Positions 11,714 through 24,900 of a stretch of DNA of 64,000 nt are shown piece after piece. The notes under the pieces are model-generated. The model searched no databases, had not been told where the DNA came from, and saw nothing but the letters and a program-made list of their open reading frames with translations. The DNA comes from Apostichopus japonicus (lineage: Eukaryota; Echinodermata; Holothuroidea; Aspidochirotida; Stichopodidae). A program made the translations under genes and the position numbers. The stretch covers positions 24,053,999 to 24,117,998 of the forward strand of contig NC_092565.1 of assembly GCF_037975245.1 (NCBI RefSeq), in the 5' to 3' direction. The stretch's first letter is position 1, and each line of letters starts with the position of its first letter.

Positions 11714-12816
11714 TGGTAGGCCATACGGGAAATAATTGCTGATTTAATGTCCATACGAATCAAAATTATTACCGGTATTTATTCTATTTAATACCGGCAT
11801 TAATTCTCAGCCAATCACCATGCAGCTTCATATAATGGTATTAAATAGAATTAATACCGGCAGTAAATAGAATTAATACCGGCAGTATATAGACCATTTT
11901 TGTTTAGTTGGCACTGCAACTTTAGTTGCGCTATACAGTGTAATATGCAATGTTATAAAAAGTTTCCAGCTATTGTGCCAGGCGTGAAACTTCCCCCGTT
12001 AGTTCATCCAGAGACACTGATGCGACATTGTACTCGTCTTCATTCGGGAGTCTTCCAAGCTTTGCATAGCGTAATGCTATTCGAAGATTAACAAACCGGT
12101 TCATATCATTGTGAACTGGTAAAACATCGGATTGTGTGGGATTGGGAGTCAACATTTGTCAATAACCTACAAGTATCGGTCGCTTTTAGACGAAAATCAC
12201 GCAGATATTGTAATATGTCTGTCATGCGTGCAATTGCGTTGTACTTTGCTTTCTACACAGGGGGTAGAAAGCTTCCAAAAAGTGGGGCACAACATCAGAG
12301 GGGCACTTTCTAATTCCACAACCACCACTCGGTATGCTATAAACCGATACACACCGGTCATATCACTTAAATATATATGATGTGTTAGTTTGCTTGCCAG
12401 TAGGGCACATTTGCTATTTTGGAAAAATGGGGGGGGGGGGAGATACACATTTCCCCAATGACACATTTCCCCAATGCCCCGGCTTCTACCCCCTGTTTCT
12501 ACAGCAGAAATAACTGCGCTTCTTGCACGCTACAGCAAGAGGGATTAACACTAGCACAGAGCATGATAACAGCTTCAAAATTCGCTAATGTGATCGGTCT
12601 ATTTAATGCCGGTATTTATTCTATTTAATGCCGGTATTAATTCTATTTAATGCTGGTATCAATTCTATTTAATTCCAGTTTTAATTCTATTTAATACCGG
12701 CATATGAAGCTTCATGGTGATTGGCTGAGCATTAATGCCGGTATTAAATAGATTTATTACCGGTAATAATTTTAGTCATTCGGACATTAAATCAGCAATT
12801 ATTTCCCGTATGGCCT
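11714..12816. mobile_element. Foldback-type element with ~200-bp inverted repeats
   Basis: The left segment 11714-11890 and the right segment 12600-12816 are inverted copies. Both start TAGGCCATACGGGAAATAAT and continue through ATTATTACCGG and repeated TTCTATTTAATACCGG units. The subterminal units are themselves near-palindromic (TTAATACCGG/CCGGTATTAA) and are iterated more on the right than on the left. The core, about 11895-12595, has no coding capacity. Exact ends and target duplication are unclear: inverted homology may extend a few bases outward (CTATG/CATAG). Confidence 0.7.
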
Positions 12817-13559
12817 ACATAGCCTATGATCTTAGCCAAAAGTCCGATAATTGTTTACTACTGAGTGAAGAGGGGTTTTTTTTCAAGTGACGAAAACTTC
12901 CGGCTCGGATAGCAAAAATCTACACGGTCGTGATACGGAAAATTTATGGTGCCATGGAAGGCCAACTCGTCAGCTATCCGGTGATGGGTAGCGTTTAGCT
13001 AGTGAGAACTTATCTAGACGTAGAGACCACATTACGTTTGTGATTTAGTGTGTAAGTCAATGGGGCTTTTAATGGGCGTATGCTACCTGAGGTTTCATGG
13101 TTTGATGCACTTTGCCATACAAGAAGACACGCCCAGTGTTGTATTTTCCGGAAGTGTTAGTATTTTCGCATGTTGTACCAGGGAGTTGTAGCAACTGGTT
13201 GTGCAGTTGCCGTGGTTGATCCAGATCCAATATGGTTGAGCGTTCTGAGTCTCGTACAGCACCACGAAGAGGTTTTCTTCTATGTACTACTTTGTTTCAG
13301 GTAAGGGAGCAAAATGTAACGCTTACTTCGTTCATGCGCACAGTTCCTATATGGGCGGGTCTTCGTACAATGGGCGGATCCTTACTCCAACTTGAGTGAC
13401 AGGATAGGGCCAATAGACATTGGAAACTGGCCGGGGTAGGGTTGCTTACCCCTGCTGAATAATATGCCCCTCCCCTCCCAAGCCTTCATACAAGGAGTCC
13501 ATGCACATAATTCAAACGTGTGGGCGTACGGAACGTCCTGTTAACATTTATTCAATATA

Positions 13560-14135
13560 AATATATTTCTAGATGTCGCAAGATATCTCTATTTCATTTT
13601 CGGATATCACTGATTCCTTTTCAGATATTTCTTATTCATTTCCAGATATCTCTAATAGAACGCCATGTTTACATTTATCCAATAATTAAAGATATATTCA
13701 ATTTAATTCGAGATATCTGCAATTAATTTCAGATATTAAATTGAATTTATCTCTAATTATTTCGGACATTTTGAATTCAATTTGAGATATCAGAAATTGC
13801 ATATTTGATATCTTGAATTTTTTGTAAGATATCTCAAATTGAATTTAAGATATCAAGAAATAAATTAAAGATTCGATTTAGAGATATCCAAACTTGAATA
13901 AATTGAATCCTATCGAATTCTTCATATCTCATATTCAATTTTGGATATCTCTAATTAAAATTCTTGATATCAATAATTCAATTCTTGATATCTCTATTTC
14001 AATTCTTGATATCTCTAATTCGAATTTTTGATATCTTGAATTCAAGTTTTGGATATCTCTAATTCGAATTCTTTATATCTGTAATTTAATTATGGATAAC
14101 TCGAATTCGAATTCTTGATATCATGAATTCAGGTT
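13560..14135. repeat. Degenerate AT-rich array of GATATC/GAATTC palindromes
   Basis: About 570 bp made of diverged units of the type TTGATATCTCTAATTCGAAT, spaced roughly 20-32 bp. GATATC, AGATATCT and GAATTC recur throughout and read almost the same on both strands. No coding potential. The origin may be a satellite or the interior of a foldback element. Confidence 0.65.
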
Positions 14136-14569
14136 TACTTTTCATATTTTTCTTATTTTGGGTCCAGTCATGTGTCGTGCATAATGATTCAATGCAATGA
14201 AGATACTTAAGTACTAGAAATAGGAGTTTCACCACTCAGAGGTTAAGGTACAGAGGTTTATAATGCATGATTCATGCATGCTTCAAGGATGATGAACCCA
14301 GGCCTGATTATTCGTACCATGTACGAACGTGTGTCCAAGTTATTATAGTTATGCCACGATCGAGCGTTGTGAAAGGTGTCTGCAAGTGACGTAATTCTGC
14401 GATGGCATATTACCGTACACGATTACACTTCTTTCACCGTGACAACCAAAAAATAGAACTTACCTTTGTCGCAAGACACTCCAATCACTTTTAAGTATAG
14501 CGCCCTCAGTTTGACAAGTTTCTTTTGTATTATATGCCTAATAAGCATGCAGATGCGTTGAGAACCATG

Positions 14570-17515
14570 TCCCTCCCCGGGAAGCGAATTTTTTTTTCCC
14601 AAACAGGTTCTCAATTACGGAGTTTTCAGCCAATCAGATTGCTCGTGACGTCAGCATCAAACGCTTGGTAGTTCGAAGACATACACTGAGTTACACACTT
14701 ACACTTAATAAAGTCTTGTTACGCGGTTTCCCTGCAAACGCCCTAATATTTACTTTTAATGCTTGGATAACACGTTGACCTCACTTATGATACATACGCT
14801 ACATTCTATCGGTTTCGTGTTTACGGTATCCACGATTCGGGAGCCGTTCTATTGAAATCGGAATTCGTTTCGTGGAATGGGTAGGCCTACACCAAAATCA
14901 ACTTCACGACGCGAGTTCAGCCTTGAATGAATATACGCAAAACAGTTTAGTGTATTCAAGGCTTCATAATTGACGCACCCCCGTAATTGACGCACCTTCA
15001 ATTATTACTAGCAACGATACAGCAGGCCACCTAAACTTTTTGCAGTCAAGCAGAATTACATATTTCATGAGTTTGAATCCATTTCAGCTATTTGATGAAC
15101 AAATTGTGGAATTTTTAAGCTTTTAACACCCTTCCCCCCAGTTTTGTACGTTTTTTGGGCATTTGGAAATCTTGCACCCTAAAAATAACCAACAAATTCT
15201 CAATATCATGGACAACATTACTCTCTGGAACCTGATCTGTCTAAGCTTAGAGGCTCAAAGTATAGAAAACAGCATCTAAAGTCAATGGATGTATACTAAA
15301 GCCTTCACTACAGTTAGCTTATCGACGAATGTGTCAATTAAGGGGTAAAAAAGAACTTGACACGGCAGATATTTTGTGGTCAAGTTCTGCTCAATTGTAC
15401 GTTGCATATGCACAGAATAATAAATATTTTGAGATCATTACATTTCTGAGGAACCATTCATATGAAAAACACATAGTTGAGTGATTTTGATTTTTCCTTG
15501 ATAGAAAACGTTGATCAATACCTTAAGTGCGTCAATTATGAGCCCACCATGCTACGGTATGATGTATTTCCGTCACTGCACTGTGTACACAGTTATAATA
15601 CACATAGGCCTATATCCAGTGTTCGACTTATGGCCAAAAAATTGCATAGCAACAAATTTCGACAATTGCTATACAATATTTTTGTTGCATAGCAGTTCCC
15701 CAATATTGAATAGCAGTTTTGAAATTACCACAAAACGGACCAAATGTTGGCGATCAATGTATTAACTAGAAAATGTTTGTTTATTATTATTATTTATACT
15801 AGTGTTGCTACGATAATCGTTTTCAATATCGGTATCGGCCGATATTTGCAATATCGGCAGCATATCGGTATCGGTAAAATTTTGCCTAATTGCCGATAAC
15901 AGCAAACCGATATTGAACTTTTCTTTTTAACAGCAGAGCTACCTCTACTTATTTATACTTGCAATGATTTGTTAATCTGCCCAAGACGATCCATTTCTTT
16001 AGCGTCAGTTAAACTCAGATTCATTTTCTATTAATATCCATGGAAACCTGACTCTCCGTAACATCTAAAAACACGTCTACGGCGCGCGAATATAACCAAT
16101 GACCTTCGTGAACCTTGGCCTACACACAGCATTAGTGCAGCATATATACACTGTACTAACCATTCATTTCCTCAAAGGCCTCCGTGAAAACCTTGAACAT
16201 GATGCATACAGTAACTGCACAGTTCAGCAGTGTTGGAAAACCTTGTTCAATTTCCCGCGAACACACTGCCGATTTCCCGCCGGTGTTCGCCTGCCTAGCA
16301 CGCGTAACGTGCGAGCATAAAGGCGTGGTGTCCAGGGGCCCGTCTTAGGGCTATGGTGGGGTCATGGGGTAGAACCCCTCGTGGGGATCCTGGGGGCGAA
16401 AGCCCCCGAAAATTGTTGTCATTTTTTGCGATGTCTGGCGATGAAAACATTCGCAGTTGAGGATGCAAAATACTGACAACTTTTTTTATTTAAATTGTCA
16501 CGAAACTGATGAAAATTTTAAACTGACAAGTTAAAGTAGCTATATTATGTTATAAAATGAAAAGAGATTTAATCTGTCTTTCAATCTTTAAAAAGTGCAA
16601 CTTACAAAACTTCCGATATTATGAAACAAACAACGTTCAGCAAAGCCCCGTTTCTAGACTGCCTAACAATGAATAGCGTGCACTATGCGTACATTTTTAC
16701 AACTGCAGTGTTTAACCCTGTACCCAACTACTGTACCACGGTACATGTGCTGCGAATTTGCCCAGGTACCTTCCCAACAACTGTGAGCTCATCCCCTGTG
16801 TAACACCTGTTTGTTAACATTTTTTTGGCACGTTGCCAGGGAACCTTTTAGTTACGTGAGATCCGTAACCGCCGAGATGGTTAGGGTATTTGCTTTACAC
16901 TTAACTATGGTAGGATATTATTTTTCAGGTTTTTTTTTCCCGCTATACGGTCAAGTGAATAAGTTGTACATTGAGTATAAACTCAATAAATTATAACTTC
17001 TACATTGTGATCGACAGTTCGTAAGTTAAGGTTTGAGTGTTTGCTCCCAAATCTGACTAGGAATTTGTATCGCACAAATCGGCACAATGTGCGATGCTGA
17101 TTTGGAAACGTCTCGCAAGTTTGTCGTTTTGGATCGCATTTTGCGATGCGATACCGGAAAAATCGAACACTGCCTATATCGCATGTGTGATGTACCCTGT
17201 ACGAAACTTTCACTGTGCGATGTTATCGATAAATGCCTTCGCAGAAATCTTCGATCAAAGTAGATCATACGATACTAGTGTGCTCATTATGTCTAAACCA
17301 ATTCCAAACACATCTACATATATTTACGAAAAGCTGCGGGTAATTTTGAACGGGTATATCTTCGTTGCAACGAATGGATGCAGACATTTTGATAACCTCG
17401 AAGTGAAGGTTTTATTGTTATGACGTAACTTTTCCGACCAATCATGAGCGACTATTTATACACAATTGAGAACCTGTTTGGGAAACAAAATTCGCCCCCG
17501 GGAACTGAATAAAAT
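14570..17515. mobile_element. Inverted-repeat-bounded interval (possible older transposon hosting a hAT copy)
   Basis: At 14576-14650 the sequence CCCGGGAAGCGAATTTT, then CCCAAACAGGTTCTCAATT, appears. The inverted counterpart is at about 17440-17513 (AATTGAGAACCTGTTTGGG, then AAAATTCGCCCCCGGG). Inward homology fades after about 75 bp. This could be the pair of terminal repeats of a 2.9-kb element into which the hAT copy at 15617-17172 inserted. No target duplication was found, so the assignment is tentative. Confidence 0.45.
15609..17180. mobile_element. Non-autonomous hAT transposon with 8-bp TSD
   Basis: The element spans 15617-17172 (1,556 bp). It starts CAGTGTTCGA and ends TCGAACACTG, a 10-bp perfect terminal inverted repeat of hAT type (CAGnGnT). 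CCTATATC flanks it on both sides (15609-15616 and 17173-17180), giving the 8-bp target duplication expected of hAT. The interior has no long reading frame. It holds a region of repeated ATCGGTATCGG motifs (15825-15900), GC-rich hairpins near 16366-16407, and a diverged internal 'GTGTTGCTACGATAATCG' that may be the end of a nested element. Confidence 0.85.
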
Positions 17516-20500
17516 GAGAATACACTGTTCTTTACCAGCATTCTATCATACCCCGCGTTATCAGCGCTGTTTGTCGAATGATCATGCACGGAAAACCTTA
17601 AATAAATCAAGATGATTAATCTATGCAAAACATAAACTAAATCGTTGGGGTTGTAACTTTTCATCATTTTGACTCAGTTATGTCATTTTTCCTCACATAT
17701 TTAGATAAACCAAATAATCTAGCAAAAATGTGATTTCAAAAATTGTGGCTGCTTCTAACTATCGAATGTAAATATTAAGAAGTAAAGTAATTAAGTCTCT
17801 ATAAAGTTGTTCCACTTTTTAAGATATTCAGCTTTAAATATCACTGATTGCTGTCACTGTTCGCTTAACTTGTTAATGGTAATCCTTATATATTGTAATA
17901 ACTTAACGAAAACATATTAATTTGTCTTCATACCAACAACCGAGAACCCTCGGATTACAGTCAATGTTCCCCCTTTTTTTATATGACAACGTTTTTTATT
18001 GACAAACTTTGAAATGTTCATATTTTTCGTACTTTATATCAGCTTTAGAATTGAATAAGCAGGTGCCACTAGGAAGTTAGCACATTCTCAACGCCATAAT
18101 GCAGTTTCATTTCTTAAAAGTAAATACTAATGCTGTGGAATTAACATAAAAGTCCACGTTCTGGTACGATAAAGTCCCTGCTATGGTAGAGTAAAGTTCG
18201 TGTTCTGGTATAGACCAAGTATAAATTACTCGGATAAGAGCACAGACGGTGACGTTGAAACAAATGGAATGACAATATGAAATATAATATGATAACTATA
18301 CTTTAATTCAAATAAAGTGAGGCAGCCGCTATTCTTCGAGATGATCGTGACCATTTACATAGTATCATAGCAGAAATTCAGAAAGTGACGTGCCAATTAG
18401 CCTAATTCTTAAAATTGTGATACACCAATAATTGTAAATTATGTTGATGTTGAATGACATCCTAGGGCGCTCTGTAATGTTATATATCATTGAGTACAAA
18501 GTAAAAACATCAGGGTTTGATTCAGGGGTTATATAATTAATAAAACAAGAAGTAACATTACGGCCTGACACTGAGGAGGCAACGCCATCGTCAACTAGTA
18601 GCCTTAAAGGAGCATTCCAGAGATTTAGCATATTTTAAAGGTGCCGAGTGTTCTGAAAACCAGAACAGCTATAGAGAAAAAAAAAAACATCATGAGGTAT
18701 TATTCAGTATATAAGTAGATTAAAACTTAGACAACTTGTCGATTCACATATCATCACCTAAACTGAAAGCTCAGTCGTTGATATAAAAAATTCAGGGGGG
18801 GGGGGGCGGAAGATGATTCAATCGGAAGAGGTTAGGGTGATGGGGACACGAACTTGAGGGGCAGTGGTCCATATGTGACTTTAATATGTAAGGGGCAAAC
18901 TGACAATAATTACCTGGAAACTTCTCTACAAAATTGATCCACTGTACATGCGATACAAAAATATTCCAATATTTGAAAGTTTTTAACAACATGGCACTAA
19001 TTTTTATTTACAAGTTTATTGAAGTTTTCAAGAACGTTTCAAAAAAAAATAACAAAGAATCACTTTTCAATTACAAAGTTTACGGTACCTTTTTACCAAA
19101 AAAAAAAGCACTTTTATATATGAAAAAGGATCACTTTGAGGTTTTTCACAAACCATCTTTGGGGTGCGGGTGGGGGGGGGGGGTGGCCTGGAAAATTTCG
19201 CTTTCTCTGACATTTTCGAACCATGTGCACGGGGATGGGGAGAAATATATGAGGAATATTATTGCATGATTATGAACGAAGTCAAGATCAATAAAACTAG
19301 TATGCTGTATGGTATCCGATAGGGTAAGTTCCGTCCGTATACACACGTTGTCCGGCAAGACGAGAGGGTACAAAATATACAGATACATTATAAGGGAGAA
19401 GTAAACTAGCTGTTGCAACTCGCTGTGTAGTGTGTGAAGTTTAAACGTGACAAGTATCATGTACCTTGGAGAAACTACCACGTACAATCTCCGACAAGTT
19501 TGTGGTCGTTCCCGATCCCGTGCTTTTATTTCGGAGGTAATATTGTTACATTCTAGTCGAGCATAATTCATTATCGATTAAAGTAAAATTTGAGAACAAA
19601 CGTAAATTTTCAAACAGGTTTAGCCATAACTTATAGTTCTCCGTTTGCGTGCCCTTTCATATTTTCAGTCCAAGTCCTGTACAGTAATTGTTTAATAAAA
19701 GCCTATGCTATAGTTCCTAGCCTATGTACGCTTAACCCACATGTCGTTGAAAGCACCTGTCGTTTCTAGACCTAAAGCAGCTCCTAGAACTAGGCCTAAG
19801 CATGAGGCTAGCCTAAGACCAGACTAGGCCCTAAATAAGGATTAGAAATAAGCGAGGGCTATTGCATCACTCCATGGCTTAGAGCCTTAGGCTGGATCTA
19901 AATAATTGAGCTAGCCTAGGTCTAACTTAATGTGCTACTGAATTGGTGTCTTGACTTTTGTGTATTGCACTATTAGTTTTTATTAGCCATGGGGCCTAGG
20001 CTAACCTGAGGTTCAATTAGTTAGAACAGACTACTGGAATTATCACCAAGAGGGCAGAGCCATTTATGTAAAGTTATTGTTGGAAGGGTAGCCCATTTGC
20101 CTTAATAGTTGAACTGTAGTTGAGTTTTGCAGTAAATATCTGACATGCCTCAGACAATCCACAGCAAGCCAAGAGGAATCAGGGCATCCACTACCCTTTC
20201 TGCCACCCTCCATCTTAAATGTTCCAGCAGCTCAACTGGATAAAAGCATATCACTTGTTCTATATATCTATTTATATAAATAAAAGGCATATCTCTTGTT
20301 ATTGAAGTGCGTGTGGGTGCTAAATTGGCGTTACTGGCCAAGTGAACGATACAGTACCTACATGACTGGACGTTGAAACTTACAGTTTCATTTAATCTCT
20401 GTACTTTTGCAGTTTCAGAGGTTTTCTGCATAGCCAACTTATTCTGAGCCTGTCATGGTGCTTACAATCCCCCTCACTTTGGTACCTCTTTGGTACCACT

Positions 20501-21842
20501 TTGGTACCTCAGATACCTACATGAATGTACTCCCTGGTGTGTTAATTGTCCGCCCAAAAAGTAACACCATGAACAACCGAAAAGTTCTTCAGGACTAATA
20601 CTGAAAGCACTCTATGTGCACTACAAAACTGCGTATTGCAGGCAAATACAGTTCTAGTTCTATTAAACAGCCGAACCTGCACAAAGAGGCTTTTAAATCA
20701 GACATAAGTATATTTCATTAAATGATCTCATGAAATCTGGTGGAGGACTTTGTTTAGTTTCTCTGTAGCTTACAGAATAAGTCACTAATTGATTCATACT
20801 TACTTTTCATAAACTGTATTCCATTTACTACTTAATTACTTCAACCAACTCAACACTTTATAGTGAATTTTCAAGAAAGAGTCATGTTGGACAAACTTAT
20901 TGACATGTGTGTGAGTAGGAATTATAACACTTTGGTGTCCCTTTAATACTTAACCTCCACTTGAGCGCTTCATTGATGAAACTCCTAAGTTTGCATTATT
21001 ATATTTTAGGTAATTCACTTAAAAATCTACAAATTTGTTTCTAACAAGAGGATTTGCTATTGTTGACAAGAAAAGAAAAAGCCTGGGTTTAATAAAGATG
21101 CCATCAAGGTGTTGCCAAAACTAATATAAAAATTTAGATATTAAACCATAGAACTATGAAATTGAGTAAAGCTGCATTTAGTCAATATATTATCAATGAT
21201 ATCAATACAGAGAGTGCCCATTGATGCTGTGTATGGTTTATACACATGCACAACAGGTGGTCGCACTTTCAGTTTGAAAACAAAAGGGGAGAAAAGAAAA
21301 ATGCAATTCTGGTCTAAGTAAAATCAAGTTTCATTGCTTCCGAAAGTTTCAAAATTTCCAAAGCATCATAACAATCTGAATGGAATTGTAATCTGTCCAA
21401 CTGGTCTAGAGCTCTTCATAGCTGTTTGGGGGAATTTCACATTGTCACATAAACGGGATGGGTTTGTGTCTCCTTTTAACTTTAAACGTACCGTACAACA
21501 TTTAGCCAGTTGGTAGTCCTGTTTAATGTGGTGTGGTGGGGGGGGGGGGGGGGTTGGGGGCAAGAACAGTTGTGCATCTATTGACTAGTGAAATAATTTG
21601 TAAAATGAGTCAAGAAGAGCCATATGGACTTAATGCCCAACAAAATTAAATTTGATCTCTGATGCCAAGCTCTGAAAACTCTAGATGTCAGGAATAATTT
21701 TGCAATCAACTGAAGTTTTTTGGCAAGGGTCAACCCCACCCCCCTCCTCACAATACTTTGCAGACTGTAGTTATGCAAGGTATTGTAAGTCTGTTTATGC
21801 ACAAGAGCTCAATCTGAATATTTTGGTTTGTTTTCTTTTCAG
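17181..21842. other. Intergenic region upstream of PCED1
   Basis: No coding exon is supported. Visible items are homopolymer G runs near 18796, 19172 and 21538, the (G)GGCCTA-type motifs around 19770-20010, and a small TTTGGTACC triplication at 20479-20512. The untranslated first exon of the plus-strand PCED1 gene should lie here, because its start exon follows an acceptor at 21841-21842, but I cannot place it. Confidence 0.45.
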
Positions 21843-21901
21843 AATTTAACTTTTCATGTGTCCACTAGCAAGTACTTCTCTGGTCTAATTGAAAACCAGC
21901 C

Positions 21902-24900
21902 ATGTCGTTGTTCCTACATGAAGATGTCAAGCAGCTGCTTTATAATAAATTTGTTGTTATCATTGGAGATTCTGGTAAATATAATGCAAACTTGTGCATA
22001 CATACATGGAAAAATATCTAAATAAATCGATTTTGTGCAAGTTTGTAGCATTTTTTTTGTATTTGTAAATTTATAATAAGTACTGTTATATTAAATACTA
22101 ACTTAAGATTCTGTATCATTACGCTGTTACATCAACTTGAGGAGTAAAAGAAAAAAAAAGTATGAATGAAACATGCTCTTTGCTTAGGATTGGTACAAAA
22201 ATGAAGAGTGTTTGCATGGATGATGAATTCTTTGTATTATCAAATAAGTTCTCAACTTCATACTGTAAGTCTACCAAACAACATTAATTCAGCAAAGAAA
22301 TCACAGGGGTTTGTGCATGTCATGGATTGATCAATCATGTTAGTCTCATGTTTGAATGAATATTCTTTACCCTACCAGTTTTGCAAGATTGAAAAATTGC
22401 ATGAAATTTTGGGACCAAATTATGATTATAACAATATTTAGCATTGGTCATATAATGGTCATATATAACACATCAGTGGAAATACATATTGAATAAAGCA
22501 GGGAGATAATATACTCCCTGATTAAAGGTCAATGGTATTGCTCCCAAATATGCTAGACTGTCTGATAATGGTCATCAAATTATTCAAATTTTCAACCAAC
22601 ATATTACTGCCACTTAAGAGTACTGTAGTTGTGAAACAATGAAACCTTTAATTGTCTATTAATTTTAACAATCCTCGTTAATTGCTGGGAATATGTTTGA
22701 AGACCAGAATCTCTACCAGGACAGTACTTTTGAAACTTCTAGCAACTTTTATCATGCTAAAATCTGGGGCCAATAATGGGGACCTTCAAGAATGTCAGAG
22801 CAATAAATAGTTTGCAATTAATAACATATGAAACTGTTTAATTTGAATCGTAGAATAAGAACCTTTTTCTTTGGAGAACACTTTTGTTGCCTTCCTATCT
22901 CTCAAGGGACCTTATCTGACACTCTATCAACTACTGTACCCTCTTGTGGTTTTAAGAATAAACACACAACAAAGACAGCTTTGAAAGTCAATTACACTTG
23001 TTCCAATTATTTACTCTACAGCTTGCCTCAGTAGGTGGTCACTAAGCCTACAAATTAATTGCTCAAGTGACTTATGCACTTAATCACTTTCCATGGCCGC
23101 TAGAGCATAGATAGAAGTATTCAACTGACATATCTTCCCACTTTATGATAGCTAATGGCTTGGGCTATCACAGCACATTCAATATTTGCCACCATGACTG
23201 TTTAGATTTTGAGCTAGTAGAGGTCAAAGGTTGGCATAGTGTTCGATAACCCATTTGCCAGGTCTTGCTGCCGAATCTCCTTTTTGGATTTGTCTAAAAA
23301 GTACCTTAAATCACCTTCAATTCTCCATATGTTTTGACAGATAGTAGTTTATTTCATCCTCTTCAGCATCCAAACATCAAAGAAATGATAAAAAAATGCC
23401 CAAAAAAGTCACTTCAGTAGGTCCATTTAGGACTATTTTGCAACAGTGGTAACCTTCCAGGAGGATGTACTGTACACTATTCTAATTGTGGTGTGGTAAC
23501 AGTATGATAACATTTATTATCAGCTGTAGTGTAATTAAGCAGGAATTGAATTAAAGCCTGGTTATGCATTCAATCTAGACTCTTAATAATCTTTTTTTTT
23601 TATACTATCGTGCATCAAATGATAACACAATCATGACAACGACAAACTTTTTTTGCCAGAATTTTGGCCCATTCTCAGAGATTGAGTGAATGAAAACTTC
23701 AGTTGTTTGAAGCACTTTATTGAAAGATGTGAAATTTGATGAACTTTGGAAAGCATATGTCACTATTTCACCAGATTCATGTAAGTACAATAACTAGTGC
23801 AATTTTATATATCAGTACAAATGGTGTGAATTATTTAATGTTGCCCCCAAAAGGTGGAATTAAGTGGTAATTCAGTTTAGGGAAGATTTATGTATATTTT
23901 CTATCTGTTTTCAGTTCACAGGGGCATCTACAAAGATCTAGTCTGTCTCCTACAAGGAAATGAGTTTCTTAGCAGGAAAGATCTCAAGGCTAAGGTCAGT
24001 GTTTATCATGGTAAATCTATCATGTGAGGGAATGAGGGGGCATGGGAGCCATTTATCCACCACCTCCATGGTCAGTCTGGGCAAAATGTTCAGTCATGGA
24101 TTTTTTTCAAAATTTAAAAGTATTTATTAGTACAATCTTGCAGGGGTGAAATTTGCAGGTTTACAATGTGCAGTTTGAAAGTGAAGGAAGGTATTATAAG
24201 ACAAAGTTTTAGAGCTTTGTTTTGTGAAGGAACAGAGCTGTGATTATATTGGGTGGTGAAGTGGGCTGTGTAGTGCATGATGCTTTTATGTGCTTTGTTT
24301 TTGCTCGGTAGTTTGTTCGGTCAAGGAGCTGTTATTTCTGGTCTACTTTCTCTTGAAAATTGAATGTACTTCCCACAAGTGTTTGTTGTTGTTGTTATTT
24401 GTTTATTGAAGGATTTATATGTAAATGGGAAATTAATGCTTACCTCTGTTTCTTTCTACACTGCACTGCAACACACCACACTGGACTACACAACACTGCA
24501 CCACACAACACTGATGTTCTCCCTGCTGATTGTATTTTTCAGATACCTTACATAAAATAATGCGGGTATATCATTTAAGAGTTTTGTTATATTTGTGGTA
24601 CATGTTCAATTTTTCCTTCACAAAACAGGGAGAAGAAACATTTATGAATGACAGATTGATTGAAGGTGGTATGAAGGGTGTCATGACAAATGGAATAAAC
24701 TATCGAGAAGTGAGACAATACCTGACGGATACTCATCTAATAAGGTAAAGGCAGCTGGCTACACCCCTCTGCATTGAAATATCAGCAGCTCAATGCACTG
24801 CTTTGTTTCAACATACATAGAAAATGAACTAGGCAGCTGGCTACACCCCTCTGCATTGAAACATCAGCAGTACAATGCACTGCTTTGTTTCAACATACAT

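Noticed and set aside
19146-19571. 141-codon minus-strand frame
   Set aside because: No recognisable motif, overlaps a homopolymer run, and no supporting splice sites or neighbours were found.
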